Below, in pieces: positions 46,905 to 59,873 of a stretch of 64,000 nucleotides of DNA. The notes below the pieces were generated by a model. The model was given only the letters and a program-made list of their open reading frames with translations, was not told the origin of the DNA and searched no databases. The DNA is from Hymenopus coronatus (lineage: Eukaryota; Arthropoda; Insecta; Mantodea; Hymenopodidae), in NCBI GenBank assembly GCA_030762935.1, contig CM060880.1, positions 10,512,501 to 10,576,500 of the forward strand, in the 5' to 3' direction. Position numbers and translations under genes: made by a program. Numbering within the stretch: the stretch's first letter is position 1; each line of letters begins with the position of its first letter.

Positions 46905-47845
46905 ATGTTTCGTGTTAATGGAGATAAACATTACATTTCGCTGAAGGTGCAAAGGGACTGAATCCATGTTTAAAAGCTAGTCACTATTATGATGACCTGG
47001 AAATGCCACCCTATTTACACATCGAAAGAAACAACTGAATGGCGACAGAAATTGAAAAGATCTGGTTGTTACATTCGTATGACTTTCTCTATCGTTTGTG
47101 GGTATACAACTATTCTTACACAATTTCTCTTACCATTTATTTATTTCGTTTTACTAGTAGTTATAAGATATTATATTTTCTCCCCCCACCCGCCGAATAA
47201 AAATATCTTATAGTGAATCCGTAAAATCAAGATGTACATTTTGACATGTGAGGAAATTGAGGAAATAAACTTTAATAATTTTCTATGTAAAGGGTAGTTT
47301 GGGTTGGGAGAAGTTTCTTGAAAACTAACATCTTGGAAAATGCTGATTTGAACAGTAGGTTTGTTATTAATAAACTTCTTGTTACTTTCTAATCTACCTC
47401 TTATGGGCCACTTCAAAAATTGTCCCAAGTAAGGTATGGGTAGTCAAGGAGACAACACTTATAAGTGAAAGTAAAGTATAAGTTTAATGCATATACATGT
47501 CATTTGGAATAAACAGCATTTCAAAGACAATTCCCCACCAAAATTCAAGATACACATTTTATGTCTCCCAAACATATATTTATGGCATTTTAATCACAAC
47601 CGTTAAGAGGTAATTGAGAAAATGAAAATTTTTCCGTGTAAACAAGTTTGGGGTTTCTTGAAAACCTTGCCGAATGCTTGGAATACACTGAAATGGCATC
47701 ACTTTTAACTTATGCTGTTCACAGACACAAGGGCCCCCCAAAAAAGAAGCCCTTTTTCTTTTATTCGGGATATGTCACTCGAAAGCGAATTTTTGGACGG
47801 AGTGCAACACTTCCTCTACTTACTAGTATAGACAAGTAGAAAAAA
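46905..47845 (-). repeat. HR1 repeat, old scrambled copy
   Basis: Scattered blocks: TTACATTCGTATGACTTTCT, AAGGGTAGTTTGGGTTGGGA, GACAATTCCCCACCAAAATTC, and a left end with GGACGGAGTGCAACACTTCC. The order suggests rearrangement or two overlapping old copies. Confidence 0.5.
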
Positions 47846-47936
47846 TAACGGGCAATTCGACTGTAATTTCAGTAATTAACAAATGAAAACGGTATACCGT
47901 GAAACACGTTTTTCTAAGGTAAAAATACATTAATTT

Positions 47937-48050
47937 TTACTTTCTTTATGTACTTTCTTTCGTATATTAAGTACGGAAGTGTATTATTCAGCTAAAAATT
48001 TGCTGTCAAGATTTTCATCGGAAATTTAAGTTTTGAGACCACATGTAAAA
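47937..48050 (+). repeat. HR1 left-end fragment
   Basis: TTACTTTCTTTATGTAC, then CGTATATTAAGTACGG (degraded hairpin). These are followed by TCATCGGAAATTTAAGTTTT and GAGACCACATG. Confidence 0.55.
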
Positions 48051-48103
48051 AGTCGATTGAATTTTTCAGTCTGACTCTACCTATCCATTTCAGAGATGTT
48101 TAA
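48050..48103 (+). mobile_element. Tail fragment of the tRNA-like SINE (38945 family)
   Basis: GATTGAATTTTTCAGTCTGA then CTCTACCTATCCATTTC. Only the 3' part is present, directly after an HR1 left-end fragment. Confidence 0.6.
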
Positions 48104-48532
48104 ACGTTCCAATACTTATACTTCTCTGAAATGGACCATGCAAAGAAATAGAAGTTAAGAAAATGTATATGCTCTACTTATTATTTTTAAAATAGACACT
48201 TTTAATTATTTAATTGTAATGTAACACATTTTTATTTTACCTGAAAACCGAAATTATTATTGTACATATACGGAAACATATTATAAAACCATTCCTGCTA
48301 TTTATCTAGATTACCACGAAGAACATTACATGCATATTTGCAGTTGGTAGTCAAGTAAACCACTCTAAACTGATGCATTTTCTAAATATTTAAAAATATA
48401 GTTCGCTTTCTATGTGTACAATTGTATATAGGAAACAAACACAACTATGGCATGCACAGTTGTAATAAACACCTGTGAGGCAGTGGGTATTTAAAGCCCT
48501 TCATCTATTTCTGCCAAGAGTTTTATCACCCG

Positions 48533-48601
48533 TGACGTCACTACGGTGTCCCTGACATCGGCTAACAAGAAAAACAAGCCCACATTGTTACCGTGACGTC
48601 A
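48533..48601. promoter_or_regulatory. Pair of CRE palindromes
   Basis: TGACGTCA at 48533-48540 and 48594-48601, each in the context CGTGACGTCAC, 61 bp apart. No gene start was identified nearby. Function is inference. Confidence 0.35.
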
Positions 48602-48948
48602 CCAGCCAAGGTCGACTCTCTCTGCAAGCCATAACTAACTGCCCACCTTACTTGCGAAAATAATAAAACATGTGCTTTACTTTTGACAGATAGTGGCCAG
48701 TAACCAGTTTGGAAGCTACCTTAAAATATATGTCTTAAGGCATCTCTATGCATTATAAATTGGTTAATGTTCCTAACACTCGGAGAACATTCGGTTTCAA
48801 GGCCATTAACAAAATATGTTTATAAAATTGGTATATTAAGTCACCGAAGACTACAGAATAAACGCAAAATCACACGAAATAAAATATTTGCTGGAATCTG
48901 ATCGGTTGCTTTCACATATCTCTAGCCACCATAGTTTATTTTGTACAG

Positions 48949-50044
48949 TTTCTACAAGCTCATCTTTAATAGCACACTTTTCTCTCCGGTAAAAACACAT
49001 TTTTCTACTTTTTCATATCATTCCAGATAATTTTATTGCTTTCAGATTTCGTTGTGTATAACAGGGCATTCAACATTAAGGATTTTGTTGTCCATTAAAC
49101 ATGTTTGGGGGTAAATTTCATGTTGAAATAGGGTAGAATGCCCTAGAGACGGTAAAACTATAATACAGAAGTCTTAACTATAAGGGTCCTTCAACTTTCT
49201 GAGCAGTTTACAGTTATACCAATTGTTCAGCCACAATCCATTCCCCATAACCGTTATAATGTAGCTTTAGAAACAAGTCAACAGCGAATATTTCTGAAAT
49301 TGTACTAAATGTTCCCAACCTTCACATAAATTATAGACACCATAAAGCTGTATATTTTCGTGGTTTGTCTGCTCATTGTTTCTCAGTCTCTAGCAGTCAA
49401 ATCAACGGAGAGCGAATCCTTTTTCATGTGCAGAAACCACAAACGAAATTGCCGTTTACGTGTTCAGCATTTTTCAAGATTATTCGTTTGATAAGCTTTC
49501 TACAAGCTCATCTTTAATAGCACACTTTTCTCTCCGGTAAAAACACATTTTTCTACTTTTTCATATCATTCCAGATAATTTTATTGCTTTCAGATTTCGT
49601 TGTGTATAACAGGGCATTCAACATTAAGGATTTTGTTGTCCATTAAACATGTTTGGGGGTAAATTTCATGTTGAAATAGGGTAGAATGCCCTAGAGACGG
49701 TAAAACTATAATACAGAAGTCTTAACTATAAGGGTCCTTCAACTTTCTGAGCAGTTTACAGTTATACCAATTGTTCAGCCACAATCCATTCCCCATAACC
49801 GTTATAATGTAGCTTTAGAAACAAGTCAACAGCGAATATTTCTGAAATTGTACTAAATGTTCCCAACCTTCACATAAATTATAGACACCATAAAGCTGTA
49901 TATTTTCGTGGTTTGTCTGCTCATTGTTTCTCAGTCTCTAGCAGTCAAATCAACGGAGAGCGAATCCTTTTTCATGTGCAGAAACCACAAACGAAATTGC
50001 CGTTTACGTGTTCAGCATTTTTCAAGATTATTCGTTTGATAAGC
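48949..50044 (+). repeat. Exact tandem duplication, 548-bp unit
   Basis: 48949-49496 is repeated at 49497-50044. Reading both copies line by line I found no difference. The unit starts TTTCTACAAGCTCATC and ends TTCGTTTGATAAGC. It contains no recognisable gene. Such identity means either a very recent duplication or an assembly artefact. Confidence 0.95.
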
Positions 50045-50543
50045 GCTACACCTATTCGAAAGTTACACTAATGTTTTAAAAGTTTTTTCATGTGTTTGCA
50101 TAAATTATTTTGTAGGCCTTTAGCAGAGCATATATGGAACCTGACAATATCATCGGACATGAAAAATATTACTCTACTAAATGGTTGTAATTTTTTTTAA
50201 CACTAAACACCAAAAGACAAAAACAACCAGATCTTGAAAAACGCCACAATACCTGAACTATCGTTTGTTCCTTCTGCACATTATAATTTTCTCTCCATTA
50301 ACTGGGCTGATAGAAGTTTTGAAAGTGGATAATACCAACTTTTTTAGCCATCTTAACAGAATCTCAAATGGTGTTTTAAGCAAAATCGTTAGAAGCATTC
50401 TGACAAAAACGAAATATCACCAAAATATTTTAAAAGTAAAATGCCTTGAGTGCGGAGTCAATATACGAAAATCTTAGCTTTGAATTCTTTTATAATGCCT
50501 GGGTTTCTGGTATGAAATATTTATTTCCTTCACTTTTCGTTTT

Positions 50544-51602
50544 TACTTTCTGTACACGTGCTATGTACATAGTGTATAGAGAAGGTATTGCATTCCACCA
50601 AAAAATTCGATACCGAGATTTCACCGCAAATACATGTTTTGGGTCCCCCTGAATCCAAAAATAGCATTTTCAGAAAAAGGTCCGTGTGTGCGCGTGTCTG
50701 TGTATCCTTCGTAAGGGAAGTAAAGCCGTTGGTCCCGTGTCGTAAATTTACGGCATATAAAAGAACCTCAAGCCTGATAGAGAGACTTCTGAGCAAAATT
50801 AAGCGGTCTTTCAAACCTAGTATAGAATGGGACGCTGAGAACCACAGCAGTTAAAGAGCGTCCATAAATAAAACGCCATTTCCATTTTTTGTGTCTGTAG
50901 ACAGCATAGCTCAAAAACGAAAAGACCGTTAAATACCAAACTTGGTATTTAAGTTAGGCATCTTCTAAGGATGGGTCACGAAGATTTTGAAGAAAATCCC
51001 CCCACCCTAACTGCCCTTTACATGGAACTTTTTTCGAAAATGTTGATCTTCTTAAAAATGGCTCTAACGATTTTGATTAAAATATCGTATATTAAAGATA
51101 TTTACCTGAGAAATAGTATGTACCTATATCTTGAATTTTTTGGGAATAGCCTCTGAAGACTACTTTATTCTGGACGAATTTTACGGAATTTTGTATAACT
51201 GCTAAACCGTAAGAGATGGACAAAAACTTACAAATACAAAAAAATGTAGAGCACTTTAAAACACACATATGCATTTTTTTTCGTGGAGTTGATTGTTTTT
51301 TAAATATTCCTTGTTTTTGGTTTCAGTTTGGAAAAACTTATTTTTCTCTCATACAGAAATTTGTCAACTCCTGTCCTTACAAACAAAGAAACTTCAGTCA
51401 CATAGCAACCAGCTTTTGACTATCACTTTAACCTAGCGTACTCCTTATTTCGCTTCTACTTACAAGGAAGCAAGTAATTAGACTATTTTTGCTATTTTTT
51501 TTTTTTCTCGATTAGCATGAAGTAAATAGAAGCATAAGCTTTTTAACAAAAATTTATTGCAGAGATGTAGAGAAAGTCATATGAATGGAACACATCAGAT
51601 TT
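50544..51602 (+). repeat. HR1 repeat hosting a SINE
   Basis: Hairpin at 50544, left blocks, then the SINE at 50702-50890. The copy resumes at GTGTCTGTAGACAGC and reaches the right terminus CACATCAGATTTTT at 51602. The internal 24-bp palindrome is perfect here: TTAAATACCAA (50929-50939), AC, TTGGTATTTAA (50942-50952). Confidence 0.9.
50702..50890 (+). mobile_element. 5'-truncated SINE of the 14640 family
   Basis: Central and 3' domains are present (CCTTCGTAAGGGAAGTAAAG to AGAGCGTCCATAAATAAAAC, then a T-rich end); the tRNA head is missing. Flanked by GTGTCTGT (50694-50701 and 50891-50898), a probable 8-bp duplication inside the HR1 GT tract. Confidence 0.8.
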
Positions 51603-52148
51603 TTATTTATATGTTTTGTTTGATATTTTAGTGGAAGATGGAGAGAGCTGAATACGTGCGTTTGCGGTAAAATCTAAATGAATATTTGGCTGTAATCTTG
51701 TTCTTCCTCCAAAGTACCGAGAGCTAAAATATGTACATAAGCACCAATAGATTCGGGCGTTTTAAATTTCAACAATATTAGACTCGTCCCCTTCGGTACA
51801 CCCAAATTGAATCCATTTTCCAATATCCAGGCTGTAATGAAATTGGCTTTTCGGTTTCAAAAGACAACACCTCACGTGAGTAATAGGATGGTGTTTTGTT
51901 AATTTCCTGAACACAAGAGGATCGATATGTTTTCAGTAACCGCCGTTGACAGCTGCTTCAATGTGATTCGCTAATAATACAATTTTCAATGCGAGGTTTA
52001 CGTTTTTCACATACTGCCAGTTACAGATGTTCAACGTTTCAAGTTTTAACTAAGTGAAACGCACACATTCCTAATGTTATTTTGTGTTGCCGGTAGAGGA
52101 AGTAACGCATTCCAACAAATACTGTTTAAGTAAAACAAAAAGAGAGAA
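51603..52148. other. Unassigned stretch
   Basis: No gene or repeat was recognised. Confidence 0.35.
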
Positions 52149-53028
52149 AAATCTGATGTGTTCCATTCACATGACTTTCTCCACACCTATGTAATACATT
52201 CGTGTTAAAAAGATGATTCTTCTATCTACTTCATGCTAATTGAGATAAAGATTAGCAGAAATGCTTTCTTGCAAGTAGAAGAGAAATACGGGAAGTCACT
52301 AGGCTAAAACGATAGTCAAACCTTTTAAGAGCTGGTTGCCACTTGGATAAAAATATTTGTTTTTTGCATTGCCAGGAGTTGACAAGTTCCCCTAAATGAA
52401 AAGTTAAAAGTATTTTAAAACTGAAACCAATAACAAGGACATATCTCATAAATGGTCTACTCCACGAAAAAAATAAATAAATAAATAAATAAATAAAATG
52501 TATACGACTTAAATTGTGTGTTTAAACATGATCTACATATTTTGTGTAGTAAGTTTTTGCCTACCTCTTACGGTTTACTAGTTACGCAAAATCCACCAAA
52601 ATTCATCCTTAACAAAGAGGTCTTTAGTGGCTATTCCCAGAAAATTCAAGATGAACATTTTATTTGTAATGCAAATATCTTTAATATACGTATTTTAACC
52701 AAATTTGTTAGAGGTATTTTTGAGAAAATCAAAATTTTCGAAAAATGTCCCATGTAAAGGGTAGTTTGGAGTCGGAGGATTTTCCTCAAAATCTCTGTGT
52801 CGCATCCTTGGAAGATACTAATCTTATATACCAAATTTGGTATCTAAGCGAAGTATCGTTTTTGAGTTACCGTGTTAACAGATACACGGACCTTTTTCTA
52901 AAACTCCTTTTTTTTATATATAGGGGGCCTAAAACGTCTATTTCCGGTGAAATTCAGGTATCGAATTTTTTGGGTGGAATGCAATACCCTCTCTATACAC
53001 TATGTACTTAATACGCGCAGAGAAAGTA
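52149..53028 (-). repeat. HR1 repeat, full-length
   Basis: Right terminus ATCTGATGTGTTCC at 52149 to hairpin end GCAGAGAAAGTA at 53028. An (AATA)n expansion lies at about 52470-52498. The CA tract is lost. Confidence 0.9.
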
Positions 53029-53963
53029 AAAATGCCTAAGTATACTGTTATATGACTAAATTTTGTTATTTTCCCCCTCCTAAACGGCTTTAACTATGTT
53101 GGTTAATATATGAATTTGTCTGAGGTAGCGGAATCAAAGTTTAAATGGACAAGTTAAATCAAATTGCTTTATGCACATTTCTTAAAAACCTCACTTAAAT
53201 CGGGAAGAAACGATCGCACAAACAGCATGCTATTTTTCAAGGAATAATTAAGAAAGGTATAAGTAATACAACAACAGTTATACCCTCAAGCAGCTAAACT
53301 GAATAGTTGAAAGCGTATATTTGTGTCTAAGCTTTTTGCAGCAGACTGTACTCGTCCAAGGTCTGTGAGCGATCGACTTTCACAGACGGAAGGAGCGATA
53401 CGTGATACACAACCGTTCTGAAACATATGACTATCACGCTACCGTGGCGAGCTGCTTTCCAAAAACCTTCCGTCCGTTACTATACAATATTATGCTTAAA
53501 TCCAACAACAGTTCTAATTCAATTAACTCCACATTTGCAGAGGCTTCATGAGAAGCGATAGAAGAAGCAAATATATCTTGGCAACATAAAATGGCAAATT
53601 ATCGACTTATTTGCTGCATCTTCAGCAACGCGGTTACTGAATTTCTCACAAAACATTGATAAACTTTTAAACTCACCATGAAAAAATCTCAAAGAATGCA
53701 AAATTAGGATGCAATTCGGGCTCACCTTTCTGTCAACACAAGTTTAACTTTTGACATTTAAAACCTTCTCCACTATGCGATTGTTGTTTCTTCCAAATTT
53801 TGAGTACGTTCCTAAAGGTGGTTGGTGTAGGCCCAAAGAACATTTTCCTGACATCAAGTATGATCTAGAATTTTAATTAAATGACGAATGATTTTAGAAC
53901 GTGTGTAATAGTTTACTATTTTGTCAGAAAAAAGTTTAATGTTACCCAAAATTTAAAAATGAT
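53029..53963. other. Unassigned stretch
   Basis: No gene or repeat was recognised; AT-rich. Confidence 0.35.
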
Positions 53964-54786
53964 TACTTTCTCTACACGCACTATGTACATAATGTGTAGA
54001 GAAGGTATTGTATTGCACCCAAAATTTCGATACCCAGATTTAACCGAAAATACATGTTTTGAGACCCCTGAATAAAAAGCATTTTAGAAAAAATGTCCGT
54101 TTGTATGTCTGTGGGTAGCATAGTTCAAAAACGAAAAGACCGTTAAATACTAAATTTGGTATTTAAGTTCGGTATCTTCCAAGGATGCGACACGAAGATT
54201 TTCAAGAAAATCCCCCAACCCCAACTAACTCTTACATGCACAAAATGTTGATATTATAAAAAATGGCTCTAACGTTGTTGATTAAAATCTCTCACATTTA
54301 AGATATTTACTGACCAATAAAGTGTATATTTCCAATTTTCTAGGAATAGCCTCTGAGGACATGTTTATTTTGGATGAATTTTTCGGAATTTTGCATAACT
54401 GGTAAACCGTAAGAGATAGACAAAATCCAAGTGATAGCCTAACAAAAACTGTAGATCTCGTTAAAACACATAATTTATATTATGTCCATTTTTCGTGGAG
54501 TTGGCAGTTTTTGAGATATACCTTGTTATTAGTTTCAGCTTTAAAATACTTATACTTTTCTCATTCGGGAATCTGTCAATTCCTGTCCACACTAAGGTAC
54601 TTTAATTACATAGCAACCAGTTTTTAAAAGATTTGGCTATCGATTTAGCCTATAGTACTCCCTTATACGTCTTCTAAGACCCTTTCTGCTAATTTTTTTC
54701 TCGATTAGCATTAAGTCAATAGAAGAATAATCTTTTCAACAATTTATTGAAGAGAAAGTCATGTGAATGGAACACATCAGATTTTT
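53964..54786 (+). repeat. HR1 repeat, full-length
   Basis: Hairpin 53964-54007 to right terminus ending CACATCAGATTTTT. The GT tract is reduced to GTTTGTATGTCTGTGG. The poly-C/G block is shortened. Confidence 0.9.
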
Positions 54787-55186
54787 TAGCGAATTCAGCA
54801 TTAATATCGTGGTTAAATTGTGGAACTTTGTAGCAATTGGTAGTTTCAGCTCTGAGTACCCTTAAATCAGAATATTTAATTTCTACAGACGAGGACACAA
54901 ACCAAGCAGTGGCTAAGAAATGTAGTAGTACTAAGCTCATTCGCTCATCGCCAAGACGTCGCGAGCCACAGGTTGTACATCTCCAGGCCTGGTATTGCAC
55001 GTGCAGCACGTAACCTTGGGTACACATAACAAAGACACAAGGACAGAGGCGTGTCATTTCCGAGGACATGAAATTATCAGCTTCTGCCTCCACACAAGCC
55101 TCGGAGTGCAGGTCTTCTTACAAATTCATGCACTTAATAACTCTTCATTGCTCATGTGTTTTAACACAATATTTTAGTAGCATTTT
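54787..55186. other. Unassigned stretch
   Basis: GC-richer patch at 54880-55060; overlapping antisense frames, no domain recognised. Confidence 0.35.
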
Positions 55187-55652
55187 TAACTTCTCTACAA
55201 GTACTATGTACATAGTGTATAGAGAAGGTATTGTAATGCACCCAAAAATTCCATACCGAGATTTCACTGCAAATACATGTTTTGGGTCTCCCTGAACCCC
55301 CCCCCCAAATTGGAAAAAGGTCCGGGCGTGTGTGTGTGTGTGTGTGTGTGTGTCTGTGGGCACCATAGCTCAAAACCGAAAAGACCGTTAAATACCAAAC
55401 TTGGTATTTAAGTTTCGTATCTTTCAAGGATGCGACACGAAGATTTTCAAGAAAATTCCCCCAACCCCAACTACCCTTCACATGGAACTTTTTTCGAAAA
55501 TGATTTTCTCAAAAACGGCTAACGATTTTGATTAAAATAAAGTATATTGAAGATATTAGCCTGACAAATAACATGCATTTCTTGAATTTTCTGGAAATGA
55601 TCTCTGAAGACTGCTTTATTCTGGATGACTATATACATTTTTTCGTGGAGTT
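55187..55652 (+). repeat. HR1 repeat, right part deleted
   Basis: Hairpin start (AACTTCTCTACAAG), C-run 55299-55307, (GT)n 55329-55353, perfect internal palindrome region. The body runs to TTTATTCTGGATGA, then jumps to TTTTTTCGTGGAGTTATG and stops. Confidence 0.85.
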
Positions 55653-56377
55653 ATGTACTTATGTACATAGTACAAAATAAAAAGCCTTGAAACATATCAC
55701 AACTGTAATATAGTTAAAATATTTTTACACACTAAAGATGCATAAATTTGGCTGCTAGACCTTTGAAGTGGATACATTTTCAGGAATCGCAGTATATGCT
55801 TAATTCGTAAACACTCGTATAAATTAAAGGAAGCTTTAGTAATTTACAGACGATAAGGTTTGTGGTAAACCACTAATAGAGGCTACAGCAGTGTTTAATC
55901 GATTCAATACATGCTTCTTGCTAGCGATCCGAAGCAGTTGAACCGGTTTTCAACCCTGTAGTACGCTAGGTACATTTCTGGCAATATTTACGACATGTTA
56001 CGTCAAGAGCTCATCAGTGACAGCTGTCAGTGGTTCAAGCAACACAAAAGAGCTGTAAAACTTCCTCTTCCCCACAGCGATTTATGGCATCTCAAGTTGG
56101 GCCTCTTTCACCAAAATACACAACGGGCGGGGGTGTGAGAGAACACCTGTTCACTTTTGTTAACCAACAAATTTATGATCTCAAGTTTCAACTTTCCAAT
56201 CTTTAGAAAAGACATCTCAGGTATCTCTACATTTCGACAATGAACCGTGAGATTTCCACCAGTGTTTATAAACCGCACAAGTGCAATATACCTACTTCTT
56301 AGGCTTTATGCACAAAAAATACAATAAAAAAGAAGAAAGTCATAAATGTCACTACCCAACGTAGGAATACAAATACC
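55653..56377. other. Unassigned stretch
   Basis: No gene or repeat was recognised. Confidence 0.35.
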
Positions 56378-56610
56378 ATTTTTTAGTTTTAACGTCCTTT
56401 AACCTGGGTGGTCATATCAGACGATGAATGAAGTTGGTGAAATGATCTCGGGGTCCATGGAGCTTAAAGTTACTCGACATTCGTCTTCTCAGGATAAGGG
56501 AAAACCCCGAAAAAACCTTATCCGGGTAACTCACCCTAAGCGAGATTCGAACTCACAACCTGATGAATGTGAAGCAGACACGCTACCGCCACACTATCCC
56601 GGTGGGCACA
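56378..56610 (-). mobile_element. tRNA-derived SINE with internal hairpin
   Basis: Minus strand: A-box-like GTGTGGCGGTAGCGTGTCTG and B-box GTGAGTTCGAATCTCGC. Next is a stem-loop in which GGATAAGG and CCTTATCC pair (56493-56524), and an end CCAGGTTAAAGGACGTTAA. Near-identical in layout to 63668-63897. Confidence 0.75.
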
Positions 56611-56869
56611 AATAACATTTATTTCAATCATTAGGTAATTTAAAATATTACAATAGACTTCATCAATTCAAAGTAATGTAACTTCTGAACAGGTTAGATG
56701 TAATATACTGAAGTGACATCAATACTATATATAACATTCTCAAAAAATATTTTTTCGTAAGTTGCCTAATTGTACTTGGAAATTTATTATATAATTTTAA
56801 AACTATGTGTTTATATCTATTGTGTGTCCTAGATAATCTTACATATGGCGCATCTCGATTTAGAGAGAA

Positions 56870-56929
<60 letters not shown>

Positions 56930-57384
56930 TTGAGCCATTAAACTGTTGTTTTTAAAGGCTGCCAGGAATATTGATGCATGTTAGCAATTTCGATAAAAGT
57001 AATTGAATATATTTAAAATCCTACAGATTATGCGGTTTCGGTGTAAAGAACCAGGTTCAAAGATATTTAAATGTGTATTTAAAATATTATAACAATTGCA
57101 AAAATCAACTTTGGGATAGCACTTCAGTAGAGGCACGCTAGAGGTGTCCTCGAGTAGATCCACAGTTTACACACAAATTTCTTGTTGCTTGAAAGGCACC
57201 ATCAAGAATCCCTGCGGATTAATCACCCGAAATAACTCATATTGTCATGAGGGTTATTTTATACACTTTACATTTATCATGAAACTGCTTCAAATCAGAC
57301 AATAGGGTAGAGGTGGCTTGCAAACGCGGAAACAATGAACAGTTTGGTCCTATCATTTCAGCAATGAGTTAGGGAACACATGAG
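56611..57384. other. Unassigned stretch with (GA)n
   Basis: Contains the (GA)n microsatellite (56863-56925) and no recognised gene. The Ser/Leu-rich minus frame across it is only the repeat translated. Confidence 0.4.
56863..56925. repeat. (GA)n microsatellite
   Basis: About 60 bp of GA with early GAAA interruptions. Confidence 0.95.
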
Positions 57385-58188
57385 TAAAAAACTCTGACGT
57401 GTTCTAATCACATGGCGCTCTCTACATCTGTGCAACAAATTATTGTTAAAAAGCTTATGCTTCGATTTACTTCATACTAATTGAGAAAAAAAAAAAAAAA
57501 ATTAGCAGAAAGAGTCTTATTACTTGCTTCCTTTAAGTAGAAGCGAAATAAGAGAAAACCATAGATTAAAGTGATAGTTAAAAGCTGGTTGCTATGTGAC
57601 TGAAGTTCCTCTGTAAGGACAGGACTTGGCAAATTCCTATATGATAAAAGTATAAGTTTTTTAAAGCAGAAAAAAAGGAACATCTAAAAAACAATCAACT
57701 CAAAAAAAAAAAAAAATTACATATAACAAACATTGTGTGTTTAAGTGCTCTACATATTTTGTGAGGTAAGTTTTTCTCCATCTCTTACGGTTTAGCAGTT
57801 ATGTAAAATTCCGTAAAATTCATCCAGAATAGTTTTCAGATGCCAATCCCAGAAAATTCAAGATATACATTTTGTCAGGTAAATATCTTAAATATATGAT
57901 ATTTTAATCAAAATCGTTACAGCCATTTTTGAGAAAATCAATATTTTCGAAAAAAGTTCCATGTAAAGGGTAGTTTGAGGTGGGTGGATTTTTCTCAAAA
58001 TCTTGGTGTCGCATCCCTGGAAGATACTAAACTTAAATATCAAGTTTGGTATTTTATCGACTTTTCGTTTTTGAGTTATAGACACACGGACCTTTTTGTG
58101 AAAATGTTTTTTTTTTTTCGGTATCGAATTTTTTGGTGGAGTGCAATACCTTCTCTATACTATATACAGAGTACGTGTAGAGAAGGTA
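57385..58188 (-). repeat. HR1 repeat, full-length but CA tract lost
   Basis: Right terminus variant (ACTCTGACGTGTTCTAATCA) to hairpin end GTGTAGAGAAGGTA. Two A-runs (57485-57500, 57702-57716). The left block is shortened. Confidence 0.9.
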
Positions 58189-59051
58189 AAAACTGAACGT
58201 TTTCAAACACATGCAAGACGTACCAAATTCAACTTCCAAGACATTTTTAGAAACGGTAATGCTATCTAACATGAATATAATAGGTGTAAAAGTGTTAAGT
58301 TTTAAACGAGCCTTCCAATATAATAAGTTTTGGTTTACTTCTTAACTTTCCTAAGAATAAAGCCGCTTTACAGACTTCCACACAAAATTAAAAATATGTT
58401 TAAGGTGTCAGAAATATTACAGAAATCGAAACTTAATGTCAGCTCCATGATAAGAATTGAATTGAGAGGACTTTTATGAACCCTTGAAGGTAGTTTAGTT
58501 TACTTAAATATGAAATTTGATATTTATTCAAGCTTTCAATATTGATCCACGCGGCTCTTTATTTTGCGCGGATCTCAAAACGTGTACTTGCAGAGAAATA
58601 TCTAGATCGAGTGTACCAACCAATATTCCTGTGACGGTGTTGCACGGAGATATGCCCGGCCCCCTGACCAGCCTCAACAACAGAACAAGACAAAAATAGC
58701 AGCAGTGTTCTCTTTATTCCCTGCTGCAACAATGCTCAGGAAATCTTCCCCCTCCCAAGAAGGAAGGAACCTTTCAGGTGAACACAATGCTTCTGTGACG
58801 ACCGTGATTTGAAACCCCCGCAAACACTACCCATTCTTCTTCATTTTGCCTCAAAGCTTCCTTTCCTTATCTATGTACGGTCTCGCAATTCATTTCAACG
58901 CACAAATATTTACAACCTTGTTACACATACCTTTAGTTTAGGTGCCTAGCAAATCCTTAAGTGTTTCTATTACAGTACTTTATTCATCCATTATAATTTT
59001 ATGTTGTACAAATTATTCACACACTATTTTATTTACCGATGTGCTATTATA
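58189..59051. other. Unassigned stretch
   Basis: No gene or repeat was recognised. Confidence 0.35.
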
Positions 59052-59873
59052 AAAATCTGTTGTGTTCCATTCACATGACTTTTTCTACATCTCTGTAACA
59101 TATTATTGTTAAAAAGCTAATGCTTCTATTTACTTCAATCTAATTGCGAAAAATTAGTAGCACTATTCTTACTTGCTTCCTTGTAAGTAGAAGCGAAATA
59201 AGGGAGTACCATAGGTTAAAGTGACAGTCAAAAGCTGGTTGATATGTGACTTAAGTTCCTTTGTAAGATGGACACGAATTGACAAATTCTTGTATGAGAA
59301 AAGAAAACGTTTTTTCAAACCTGAAACTAAAAACAACGAATATCTCAAAAACGACCAACTCCACGAAAAAAATGTAACATAAATTGTGTGTTTTAACGTG
59401 TTGTTCATTTTTTGTTTTGAAAGTTTTTGTCCATCTCTTACGGCTTAGCAGTTAAGCAAAATTCCGTAAAATTCATCCAGAATAAAGTAAGCTTTAGAGG
59501 CTATTTCCAGAAAATTGAAGATATATGTTTTATTTGTCAGGTAAGTATCTTTAATATATGAAATTTTAATCAAAATCGAAATTTTCGAAAAAAGTTCCAA
59601 GTAAAGGGTAGTTTGGGGTGGGGGGATTTTTCTCAAAATCTTCGTGTCGCATCCCTGGAAGATATTAAACTTAAATACCAAGTTTGGTATTTTACCGACT
59701 TTTCGTTTTTGAGCTATTGTGTTCAGACACACGGACCTTCTTCTGAAAATACCTTTTTTAGATACAAGGGACCCTAAAACGTATATTTTCGGTGAAATCT
59801 CGGTATAGAATTTTTGGGCGGAGTACAATACGTTCTCTATATACTATGTACATAGTATGTGTAGAGAAAGTAA
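59052..59873 (-). repeat. HR1 repeat, full-length
   Basis: Right terminus AATCTGTTGTGTTCC at 59052 to hairpin end GTGTAGAGAAAGTA at 59873. Overlapping frames of up to 127 codons are repeat sequence. Confidence 0.9.

Noticed and set aside
56663..56938. Serine/leucine-rich secreted peptide on the minus strand
   Set aside because: It is the translation of the (GA)n microsatellite.
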